From assembly GCF_013170825.1 (NCBI RefSeq), contig NZ_CP033365.1:62001-126000 (forward strand): a stretch of DNA of 64,000 nucleotides. Reading direction: 5' to 3'. Under the pieces are notes generated by a model. That model was not told where the DNA came from. It searched no databases and saw nothing but the letters and a program-made list of their open reading frames with translations. Shown here piece after piece: positions 25,426 to 33,163 of the stretch (position 1 is the stretch's first letter; every line of letters starts with the position of its first letter). The stretch is from Mesorhizobium sp. NZP2298. Its GTDB lineage: Bacteria; Pseudomonadota; Alphaproteobacteria; Rhizobiales; Rhizobiaceae. The translations under genes were made by a program, and so were the position numbers.

Positions 25426-26919
25426 TTGGCTATCCCGGCCTCCAATTCCCCGCCAGATCCGGCCCTCGTCGCTTGCAACCGCTTCGGACTCGGGGCAAGG
25501 CCCGGCGACCGCGACAGGATTGCCGGCGACCCGCGCGGCTATCTGAAGGCGGAACTGCGGCAACCCGACATCGCCCTGATCCCGCTTGACGATCCGGCCT
25601 ATGCGGGCCTGGTGGGCAGCACACCGGCTATCCAGGCCAGCATGGCGGCAAATGTCCAGCGCAAGCTCGAGCGCGAGCGCATGGCCGCGGCACAGCCGGC
25701 GATGGCAACGGCGAGCATCCAGAACATGCCTGCCGAAGCCGCGCCGGCCCAGCCCGTCCAACCCATGCCGTCGCCCGCGGCGCCGCCAAAGCCAGCCGTT
25801 CCGCCGGTCGAGGCCACGCTGTTCCGCGCCGAAGCCCAGGCGCGCTTCGACAAGGCTCTGCGGGCCGATGCCGGCTTTGTCGAACGTCTGGTCTATTTCT
25901 GGTCGAACCATTTCTGCGTTTCCGTGGCGAAGGACAACGTCGTGCGGGCGAGCGCCGGTGCCTTCGAACGGGAAGCGATCCGCCCTTTCGTGCTCGGCCG
26001 TTTCGCAGACATGCTGATGGCCGTGGAGCGGCATCCGGCGATGCTGTTCTATCTCGACAACCAGCAGTCGATCGGCCCGGATTCCCGCGCCGGCAAGAAC
26101 CGCCAGCGCGGCCTCAACGAGAACCTCGCCCGCGAGATCATGGAACTGCATACGCTCGGCGTCGGCAGCGGCTATACCCAAGCCGATGTCACCAGCTTTG
26201 CGCGCATCCTGACCGGCTGGACGATGGCCGGGCGTGAAGGTCGGCTGGGTGAACCCGGCAGTTCCGTCTTCAACGCCAATGCGCATGAGCCGGGCGACGC
26301 GGTGCTGCTCGGCAAGACCTATCCGGCCGGGGGCATGGCCCAGGCCGAGGCGGCACTCAACGACATCGCCGGCCACCCGGCGACGGCGCGGCACATCGCC
26401 ACCGAGCTTGTCCGCCATTTCATATCCGACGATCCGCCGCCGGCCGCGGTGGCGCGGCTGGCCAAGGTTTTCGCCAAGAGCGACGGCAATCTCAGGGCAT
26501 TGGCCACGACCCTCATCGATATGCCGGAGGCCTGGTCGACGCCACTGGCCAAGATGCGCTCGCCGTTAGACTACATTGCCGCCATCCGGCGGGCGGTCGG
26601 CCCGGGTCCGGCGAACGATCCGGGCCAATCGCTCAACTGGCTTAACGTGCTAGGCGAGCCGCTCTGGCAGCCACCGGGGCCGAACGGCTTCTCCGACCAG
26701 GCGGACAGCTGGGCGTCGGCGGAAGGCATGAAGGTCCGCCTCGACATCGCCTGGCAGGCGGCCCGCCAGGTCAAGGACATAGGCAATCCCAACGACATGC
26801 TCGACGCCGCCATTGGGCCTTCCGCCTCGCCGGAGACGCGGCAGGCGATCGCCCGCGCCGAGTCCAAGCAGCAAGGCCTGGCGCTGCTGCTGATGGCGCC
26901 CGAATTCCAGAGACGATAG
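25426..26919 (+). CDS. DUF1800 domain-containing protein
   Basis: This 497-residue protein matches DUF1800: an N-terminal NRFGLGARPGD helix, the core VERLVYFWSNHFCVSV, the conserved RGLNENLAREIMELHTLGV and the FARILTGWT segment, then a C-terminal LAKMRSPLDYIAA. An Ala/Pro-rich insert lies at about 85-130. DUF1800 genes are nearly always followed by a DUF1501 gene, as here; the function is unknown. The start is TTG 25426 with GGAGAG upstream. Confidence 0.9.
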   Translation: MAIPASNSPPDPALVACNRFGLGARPGDRDRIAGDPRGYLKAELRQPDIALIPLDDPAYAGLVGSTPAIQASMAANVQRKLERERMAAAQPAMATASIQNMPAEAAPAQPVQPMPSPAAPPKPAVPPVEATLFRAEAQARFDKALRADAGFVERLVYFWSNHFCVSVAKDNVVRASAGAFEREAIRPFVLGRFADMLMAVERHPAMLFYLDNQQSIGPDSRAGKNRQRGLNENLAREIMELHTLGVGSGYTQADVTSFARILTGWTMAGREGRLGEPGSSVFNANAHEPGDAVLLGKTYPAGGMAQAEAALNDIAGHPATARHIATELVRHFISDDPPPAAVARLAKVFAKSDGNLRALATTLIDMPEAWSTPLAKMRSPLDYIAAIRRAVGPGPANDPGQSLNWLNVLGEPLWQPPGPNGFSDQADSWASAEGMKVRLDIAWQAARQVKDIGNPNDMLDAAIGPSASPETRQAIARAESKQQGLALLLMAPEFQRR

Positions 26920-26965
26920 CTCGAGCGATAGATCCGGCGCCGACAACTCCCATGGAGACCAAGCC

Positions 26966-28204
26966 ATGAGCCTGCTGTGTGAAACCCCTCATCCCTCCCG
27001 CCGTGCCGTGCTGATGACCGGCGGCGCGCTGTTTGCCTGGGCCTATCTGCCCCGCTTCGCTCGCGCCGCCGACAATCGCGACCCACGCCTGATCGTCATC
27101 GTCCTACGCGGCGCGCTCGACGGCCTGTCAGCGGTCGGCCCGGTCGGCGATCCCGACTATGCGGGCCTGCATGGCGACATCGCTTTGTCGCTCACCGGCT
27201 CGCACGCGGCGCTGCCGCTCGATGGTTTCTTCGTGGTCAATCCGGCGATGCCGGTGTTCGCGCGGCTGTTCAAGGCAAGCCAGGCGGCGGTGGTGCATGC
27301 GGCCGCGACGGGCTATCGCGAACGCTCGCATTTCGACGGGCAGGATGTGCTGGAAAGCGGTTTTGCCGGACCCGGCCATGTCGCCACCGGATGGCTCAAC
27401 CGGGCGCTGGAAAGCCTGCCGGCGGGCGATCGCGTGGCCGCGCTTGGTGGTCTCGCCGTCGGCCCGTCGACGCCGCTGGTGATCCGTGGTGCCGCCCCCG
27501 TGCTCGGCTGGGCGCCGCAATCCCTGCCGGAGCCGGCCGGCGACCTCGCAGCGCGGGTTCTCGATCTCTACCAGCATCGCGATCCGGTGCTGGCGGTGGC
27601 GCTGCAAAAAGGCCTCGATGCCGACCGCATGGCGCTGGACGACCAGATGGGTGCCAAGGCGATGAAACCGAAGGGCGGCCTCGACAGCGCCGCCGGCATG
27701 CGGCAGGCCGCGCAAGGCGCCGCCAAGCTGATCGCGGCCGATGACGGTCCGCGTGTCGCCGCACTGGCCTTTGACGGCTGGGACACGCATGTCAACGAAG
27801 GCGGCGCGACAGGCCGGCTCGCCACGCTGCTCGGCGGCCTCGACGGCGCCTTCGAGGAGTTCGAGAAGGGCCTGGGCGAACGCTGGAAGGACACGGCGAT
27901 CGTCGCCATCACCGAGTTCGGGCGCACGGCACAGATCAACGGCACGGTCGGCACCGATCACGGCACCGGCACGGTGGTGCTGCTCGCCGGCGGCGCGATC
28001 AAGGGCGGCCGCGTCATCGCCGACTGGCCGGGATTGAAGCCGGCTCAGCTTTACCAACAGCGCGACCTCGCCCCGACCAGCGATGTCAGGGCGGTGCTGA
28101 AGGGGTTGCTCGCCGACCAGTTCGGCCTTTCCGCAACCGTGCTCGGCGACAAGGTGTTTCCGGAGTCCACGCAAGTGAAGCCGATGCGAGATCTCGTCGC
28201 CTGA
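26966..28204 (+). CDS. DUF1501 domain-containing protein (Tat-exported)
   Basis: This 412-residue protein has a twin-arginine signal (SRRAVLMTGGALFAWAYLP ending at ARA) and the DUF1501 core: LIVIVLRGALDGLSAV, FDGWDTHVNEGG and ITEFGRTAQINGTVGTDHGT. The family is related to the alkaline-phosphatase/sulfatase fold and is exported. It pairs with the upstream DUF1800 protein, and the two probably work together in the periplasm in an undefined role. Confidence 0.9.
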   Translation: MSLLCETPHPSRRAVLMTGGALFAWAYLPRFARAADNRDPRLIVIVLRGALDGLSAVGPVGDPDYAGLHGDIALSLTGSHAALPLDGFFVVNPAMPVFARLFKASQAAVVHAAATGYRERSHFDGQDVLESGFAGPGHVATGWLNRALESLPAGDRVAALGGLAVGPSTPLVIRGAAPVLGWAPQSLPEPAGDLAARVLDLYQHRDPVLAVALQKGLDADRMALDDQMGAKAMKPKGGLDSAAGMRQAAQGAAKLIAADDGPRVAALAFDGWDTHVNEGGATGRLATLLGGLDGAFEEFEKGLGERWKDTAIVAITEFGRTAQINGTVGTDHGTGTVVLLAGGAIKGGRVIADWPGLKPAQLYQQRDLAPTSDVRAVLKGLLADQFGLSATVLGDKVFPESTQVKPMRDLVA

Positions 28205-28221
28205 TGGCCTGAACGAAAGAC

Positions 28222-28245
28222 ACCCGCGCCGTTTCCGGAGCGGGT
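28222..28245. terminator. Hairpin between convergent genes
   Basis: ACCCGC and GCGGGT flank a short GC-rich loop and are followed by ATTTC, between the DUF1501 gene and the convergent GCG_CRPN gene. It is a plausible bidirectional terminator, though weak in T residues. Confidence 0.45.
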
Positions 28246-28276
28246 ATTTCGATCGCCCGTCCGATCGCTCGAGGGA

Positions 28277-28543
28277 TCACCAGCCCCAATAGCCGGGGTG
28301 CCAACGGTGATGGGCCCAGAAGCCGGGATGCCAATGGCGCGCCGGCCGGATCATCATGCGGCGGTTCGGCACGCAATTGCCCCAACGGTTCATGTGCCAG
28401 CCGGGACCGCAGCGCCAGCCGACCGTTTCGATCGGCGCCGGCGCGGCACTCGGCCTGGCCATCGGCATGGCCTGCAAGCCGGCGCCGGACAGCATCAAAG
28501 TGCCGGCCGCCAGTGCAAAGGGCAGCAAGTATCTTGTGAACAT
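28277..28543 (-). CDS. GCG_CRPN-type small secreted protein (second copy)
   Basis: This 88-residue paralogue of the protein at 25033 has a signal peptide (MFTRYLLPFALAAGTLMLSG), RCGPGWHMNRWGNCVPN, then a His/Trp-rich tail (RHWHPGFWAHHRWHPGYWGW). ATG 28543 gives the best signal peptide. Together the two copies bracket the DUF1800/DUF1501 pair, suggesting shared expression or function. Confidence 0.8.
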   Translation of the reverse strand: MFTRYLLPFALAAGTLMLSGAGLQAMPMARPSAAPAPIETVGWRCGPGWHMNRWGNCVPNRRMMIRPARHWHPGFWAHHRWHPGYWGW

Positions 28544-28732
28544 GTGTTGTCTCCGTGGTTTCGTCCCTAACCACCGTGAAACGCGGCACACGGCCGAAAC
28601 CCGTCGCAGCGAGACGGATCACATCTTCGTTAGATCTCTACAGCGTTCCGAATTCAGCACACGGTGCCTCGCGATTCATACCGGCCGCCCGCCGAAAGCT
28701 TCGATCGGCGGCGGCGTGGCTTCGTCAATGAC

Positions 28733-28773
28733 AGGGCAGGCCCCCACCTTTGATAGGGCAGGCCCCACCTTTG
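28733..28773. repeat. Two-copy direct repeat
   Basis: AGGGCAGGCCCCCACCTTTG (28733-28752) is followed after two bases by AGGGCAGGCCCCACCTTTG (28755-28773), differing by one C. It lies just upstream of an FNR/FixK-type box in the 346-base gap before the PPOX gene. The function is unknown. Confidence 0.7.
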
Positions 28774-28785
28774 CAGCTTGGCAAA

Positions 28786-28799
28786 TTGATCCAGATCAA
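28786..28799. promoter_or_regulatory. FNR/FixK-type anaerobox
   Basis: TTGATCCAGATCAA is a perfect TTGAT-N4-ATCAA palindrome, the consensus site for FNR, FixK and Anr regulators. It is centred about 98 bases before the ATG of the PPOX gene, leaving room for a class II promoter with its start near 28834. This predicts low-oxygen control of that gene. No fixK/fnr gene is in the window. Confidence 0.8.
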
Positions 28800-28890
28800 T
28801 GAGCGATGACAGGTCCGCGCTAGGGTTGGTGGAAACCAATTGACAGAAATGCTCAGGCTGAAGGCCATGTAAGACCAGGAGATCACGCCG

Positions 28891-29337
28891 ATGATGATCC
28901 GCACGCTCTCTACTTTGGAATGCACGAAATTGCTGGCGGCCAACCGCACGGGCCATCTGGCATGCGCGAAGGACGGACAACCCTACGTCGTGTCCTTCAA
29001 CTACGCCTACGCCGACAGTCACCTCTATGCATTCTCCTTGCTGGGTAAGAAGATCGACTGGATGCGGGCCAATACCCTGGTGTGCGCCCAAGTGGAAGAA
29101 CATACAGAGGGGCGCGGATGGAGAAGCGTGATTGTCGACGGCCGCTATGAGGAACTGACGGACCGGATCGGCCACAAGGTTCAACGGGACCATGCATGGT
29201 CGGTGTTGAGCACGCACGTGGACTGGTGGGAGCCTGGTGCTCTCAAGCCTGTCACGCCTCTGATGTCAGACAGCTTGCCGCACGTCTTTTTCCGGATCCT
29301 TGTCGAAAAAGTTTCTGGACGGGAAGCAAGCGAATAG
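28891..29337 (+). CDS. Pyridoxamine 5'-phosphate oxidase-family protein
   Basis: This 148-residue FMN-binding split-barrel protein has the typical opening RTLSTLECTKLLAANRTGHL and ACAKDGQPYVVSFNYAY. It is much shorter than PdxH, so general flavin-linked reduction or binding is more likely than vitamin B6 synthesis. AGGAG precedes the ATG. The upstream FNR/FixK-type box suggests induction under microaerobic conditions. Confidence 0.88.
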   Translation: MMIRTLSTLECTKLLAANRTGHLACAKDGQPYVVSFNYAYADSHLYAFSLLGKKIDWMRANTLVCAQVEEHTEGRGWRSVIVDGRYEELTDRIGHKVQRDHAWSVLSTHVDWWEPGALKPVTPLMSDSLPHVFFRILVEKVSGREASE

Positions 29338-29365
29338 GTCTTGTCCACCGTTCGATGCTTGCATC

Positions 29366-29500
29366 CGGCGCCGCCTCGCGCAGGCGCCGGATCCGGCCGA
29401 TGGCGGCATCGCGACGTTGGACGGAATCGAGCGTCGACAGCATGTGGTCGAATTTCGACTGGGCACGGGGCATGGGTGTCGCTGTTGGCCTTTGATCACG
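29366..29500 (-). pseudogene. Fragment of indolepyruvate oxidoreductase beta-subunit 3' end
   Basis: The minus strand encodes AQSKFDHMLSTLDSVQRRDA and then RIRRLREAA, closely matching AQSKFDRVLSALPMLKGRAD...WIRRLREAA near the C-terminus of the intact IorB at 33164. The preceding IKG-SDTH part is frameshifted by two bases. This is a decayed duplicate of about 130 bp, and the final codons and stop of aas fall inside its end. It is not expected to be functional. Confidence 0.75.
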
Positions 29501-32500
29501 CTGCCTCGACCTTGGCCACCGGCACATCCTCCCCACGTACCAGTTTGGTCACGCCGGCAAAATCGAGCTTGCCGGAGCCCAGCACCGGCACTTTCTGGAC
29601 GACGCGCACTTCGGCGGGCACCATGAGGTCCATGGCACCGTTCGCCTTGGCGAAGGCCAGGAACTCGGCACGTGTGGCGCCGGGGACTTCGGTGATGAGA
29701 ATGAGCTTCTCGCCCTTGCGCGCATCCGCCACAGCCGCGACGGCCGACAACGAGCCCTTCCACAATTCACCCGCCAGCGCTTCGACGGCGGCGAACGAAA
29801 TCATCTCTCCACCGATCTTGGCGAAACGCTTGGCGCGGCCGCGAATGGTGATGAACCCTCCGTCGTCGACCGAGACGACGTCACCGGTGTCATGCCAGCC
29901 ATCCGGCAGCGGTTCGAGCACGCCCGGCTTCTCGGCGCGCAGATAACCCGCCATCACGTTGGGCCCACGGACATGCAGCCGGCCGCCATCGTCGACACCG
30001 GGCACCGGATCGAGACGATACTCCATGCCGGGCATGACCTTGCCGACACTGCCGGAGCGGTTGTACATCGGCGTGTTGATGGAGATCACCGGTGCGGTCT
30101 CGGTGACGCCATAGCCTTCCAGGATACGTACGCCGAACTTCTCCATATAGGTCATGCGCGTGGACGCCTTGACCGGTTCCGCGCCGGCAAAGCAATAGCG
30201 TATCGATCGGAAGTCGTACGGGTGCGCGGTCCGCGCATAGCCGCTGAGGAACGTGTCGGTGCCGAAGATGATCGTCGCGTTGGATGCGTAGATCAGTTCC
30301 GGCACGATTCGGTAGTGCAGCGGCGATGGGTAGAAATAGACCGGCACGCCCGAAATCAGCGGCAGCACCGTGCCGGCCGTCATGCCGAAGGAATGGAAGA
30401 TCGGCAGCACGTTGAACACCTTGTCGCCCGAGTGGAAGTCGATGCGCGAGGCCGCCTGCGCGGCGTTGGCCAGAATGTTGCGGTGAGTGAGCACGACGCC
30501 CTTCGGCGTGCCTTCCGAACCCGAAGTGAACAGGATTACCGCCGGGTCGTTGGGCTTGCGCGGCGCGCGCGGCGTCGACTTGCGCAGCAGGCCGAGCAGC
30601 TTGTCCTTGAGACCGATCGTCTTGCGCAAATCGTCGAGCCAGACGATATCGATCGAGCGGCCGATTTCCTCGACCACCGCGCCGAGCTTTGCCTGCTCGA
30701 CAAACGCGCGGGACGTGAGCACCGTGCGCACCTCGGCGGCCTTGCAGGCGGACAGGATATTGGCGGCGCCTGCGGTGAAGTTGATCATCGCCGGCACCTT
30801 GCCCGCCGACATCACGCCAAGCAGCGTCGCGCATGAGCCGTTGGCGTTGGGCAGCATGACGCCGAGCGTCTGCTGATCGGCATAGAGGTTCTCGAATTTC
30901 TCGCCAAGCACGGCGGCCGCCGTCAGCAGCTTGCCATAGCTTAGCGAGCCGGTGACCGGATCCTGCACGGCGAGCCGTTTCATGCCGCGTTCGTTCGCGG
31001 TCAGGATGATCTTTTCCAGGACCGTCCTGTCGATGTCCTGGGTGCGGAAGACGAGATCCGACATGACCTGATAGAGGGCGGCACCCGCCGCGGCGCGGCG
31101 CTGGCGGCCTTTCAGCTCGGGCGGCACTTCCAGCTTGACCGGCTCCAGAATGGTCACCTTGACCTTCGGGAACAGGCGGCGGCGCACATGCTGCGACGTC
31201 AGCCGGGAGAACGGGCTTTTCTCCAACCCGTCGATGCGGATCGGCACGACCATCGAGCCGGTCCTGTCGGCCACCATGGCGGCGCCGTCATAGACCTTCA
31301 TCAGCCCGCCGGTGACGGTGATGCGGCCTTCGGGGAAGATGACCAGCGGATCGCCGCCCTGCACGATCTTGATCAGCGTGCGGGTCGACATCGGCTTGGC
31401 CGGATTGAGCGGCAAAGCGCGGGCGAGCTTCATGAACGGCTTCATCCACCAGGCCTGGGCAATGGCGTAGTCGATGGCGAAGACCGGCTCCTCATCGGTC
31501 AGCGTCAAGGCGAGCGGACCGTCGAGGAAGCTGACATGGTTGAGCGCCAGGATCGGCGCCTTGCCGGCCGCCTTGAGGTTCTCCATCCCTTCGACCTCCA
31601 GGCGCAGGAAGGCGCGGAACAGGATGGAGACGAAGTCGCGGAACGCGTTGGTCGGCAGGAATTTCAGCATCAGCCAGGCTGCAATGGCATTGGCTACGGC
31701 CAAGCCGAAAAGGATGCCGCCGGTGGAGACTTTCGTCTGGATCACGGCGACAACAATGCCGCCGACCGTCATGAAGCCGGCATTGACGATGCTGACGGCG
31801 GCGACGACGCGGGCGCGGCGCGCTTCGGGCGACCAGGCCTGCACGGCGGCGAAGGTCGGCACGACGAGGAAGGCGCTGGCGATGGCCATGCCGGCGAGGT
31901 CGATCGCGACACGGATCGTGTTTGGCCCGGCGAAGAACAGGGCAAGGGTCTCGGCCCTCGGCGAAGGCTGCATGCTCCAGATGGTCCAGGCCAGATGCAG
32001 GCCGAACAGCGCCAGCAGAGCCGTGCCCACCGGCGCGGGCAGCAGCACGATGCGCCCCTGCGACATCCAGGCGGCAATGGCCGAGCCGATGGCGATCGAG
32101 ACGGCAAAGACCGCGAGATAGACGGTGACGGCGATCTCGTTGCCACCGAGCGAATCCTTGATCAAGGTCGGCAGGATCGAAAGCACGATGGCGCCGATGA
32201 GCCAGAACCACGAAGTCATCAGGCCGGCGCGCCAGATGCGCTTGTCGGTGCGCAATTCGCTGACCTGGCGCCAGGTCGAGCGGAAGATGTTCTTGTCGAT
32301 GACAAGGTCGGGCGCCGCGGAACCCGTGGACGGAATGTAGCGGCTGACAAACCAGCAGCCGACCGCCAAGGCCATCATGATCGGCCCGAACACCGTGACG
32401 CCAATGCCATCGGCCGAGACGACGCCGCCGGCAATGGTGCCGCCGAGGATGGCGGCAAAAGTGGCCGACTCGATCCAGGCGTTGGCCTTGGGCAGTTCCT

Positions 32501-32903
32501 TGCGCTCGAGGTGATCAGGCAGGATGCCGTATTTGATCGGCCCGAACAGCGCCGAGATGATGCCGAACATCAGCAACGCCGTCATCAGCACCGGGATCGA
32601 CGACAGCGCGATGCCGGCGACAGAGACAGCCGCGGCGGCGATCTCGACGAATTTGAGCCGCCGGGCGATGAGGGCCTTGTCGAAGCGGTCGGCGATCTCG
32701 CCGCCAAGCGCGGACAACAACAGGAAGGGCGCCATGAAGACGGCCCCTGCCAAAGTGACCAACGAAGCCGCCTGATCGGCGGCCAGCGTGAAGAGAATCA
32801 GGAACACCAGGGTGTTCTTGAGGAAATTGTCATTGAAGGCGGACAGGAACTGCGTCCAGAACAGGGGCGCAAAGCGCCGGGACAACATCAGATGCGTGTT
32901 CAT
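29496..32903 (-). CDS. aas: LplT-Aas type lysophospholipid transporter / acyl-ACP phospholipid acyltransferase
   Basis: This large 1135-residue protein has three modules: an MFS transporter (about 1-410; SAFNDNFLKNTLVF) resembling LplT, a PlsC acyltransferase (NHVSFLDG with H-x4-D, then FPEGRI), and an AMP-binding acyl-ACP synthetase (LFTSGSEGTPKGVVLTHRN). Together they flip lysophospholipid inward, activate a fatty acid and re-acylate it, repairing membrane lipids. ATG 32903 is favoured; ATG 32915 is possible. Three palindromes upstream may be its operators. Confidence 0.92.
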   Translation of the reverse strand: MNTHLMLSRRFAPLFWTQFLSAFNDNFLKNTLVFLILFTLAADQAASLVTLAGAVFMAPFLLLSALGGEIADRFDKALIARRLKFVEIAAAAVSVAGIALSSIPVLMTALLMFGIISALFGPIKYGILPDHLERKELPKANAWIESATFAAILGGTIAGGVVSADGIGVTVFGPIMMALAVGCWFVSRYIPSTGSAAPDLVIDKNIFRSTWRQVSELRTDKRIWRAGLMTSWFWLIGAIVLSILPTLIKDSLGGNEIAVTVYLAVFAVSIAIGSAIAAWMSQGRIVLLPAPVGTALLALFGLHLAWTIWSMQPSPRAETLALFFAGPNTIRVAIDLAGMAIASAFLVVPTFAAVQAWSPEARRARVVAAVSIVNAGFMTVGGIVVAVIQTKVSTGGILFGLAVANAIAAWLMLKFLPTNAFRDFVSILFRAFLRLEVEGMENLKAAGKAPILALNHVSFLDGPLALTLTDEEPVFAIDYAIAQAWWMKPFMKLARALPLNPAKPMSTRTLIKIVQGGDPLVIFPEGRITVTGGLMKVYDGAAMVADRTGSMVVPIRIDGLEKSPFSRLTSQHVRRRLFPKVKVTILEPVKLEVPPELKGRQRRAAAGAALYQVMSDLVFRTQDIDRTVLEKIILTANERGMKRLAVQDPVTGSLSYGKLLTAAAVLGEKFENLYADQQTLGVMLPNANGSCATLLGVMSAGKVPAMINFTAGAANILSACKAAEVRTVLTSRAFVEQAKLGAVVEEIGRSIDIVWLDDLRKTIGLKDKLLGLLRKSTPRAPRKPNDPAVILFTSGSEGTPKGVVLTHRNILANAAQAASRIDFHSGDKVFNVLPIFHSFGMTAGTVLPLISGVPVYFYPSPLHYRIVPELIYASNATIIFGTDTFLSGYARTAHPYDFRSIRYCFAGAEPVKASTRMTYMEKFGVRILEGYGVTETAPVISINTPMYNRSGSVGKVMPGMEYRLDPVPGVDDGGRLHVRGPNVMAGYLRAEKPGVLEPLPDGWHDTGDVVSVDDGGFITIRGRAKRFAKIGGEMISFAAVEALAGELWKGSLSAVAAVADARKGEKLILITEVPGATRAEFLAFAKANGAMDLMVPAEVRVVQKVPVLGSGKLDFAGVTKLVRGEDVPVAKVEAA

Positions 32904-33049
32904 GGCGATTTCCATTTGGCGGAACCCTACGACGGCGTGCCGGTGGGCCCTGCGGGGTTGCAGGCGCTGTTTCAATCTCAGTGATATCAGTGAGCTGATT
33001 AAACTTCCTTACTGCGCTTGATGCTCATCCGTGGCTTTCGACGCGGAAA

Positions 33050-33118
33050 TGAACATCGTTCACAACCGAAGTCTATCATTTTTTGAACAGCGTTCAAGCG
33101 GAAAATGAACAACGTTCA
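33050..33118. promoter_or_regulatory. Triple TGAAC-N3-GTTCA operator array
   Basis: Three palindromes, TGAACATCGTTCA (33050-33062), TGAACAGCGTTCA (33084-33096) and TGAACAACGTTCA (33106-33118), share identical 5-base arms. They lie 147-215 bases upstream of the aas start and just past the iorB stop. The form fits a TetR-family dimer site. A further imperfect dyad CTCAGTGATATCAGTGAG is at 32977-32994. No TetR gene is visible in the window. Confidence 0.7.
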
Positions 33119-33163
33119 CCGCAACTTGAAGCAGCGACGGCGGCCAGCGGCGTTTGTAAGGGG

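Noticed and set aside
28637..28665. GGAAC followed about 15 bases later by CGAA on the minus strand upstream of the second GCG_CRPN gene
   Set aside because: It resembles an ECF-type promoter, but the spacing and the -10 element do not match a consensus well enough to call.
31188..32984. Plus-strand ORF of 598 codons
   Set aside because: It is antisense to the MFS part of aas. It is highly charged, low complexity and has no homology pattern.
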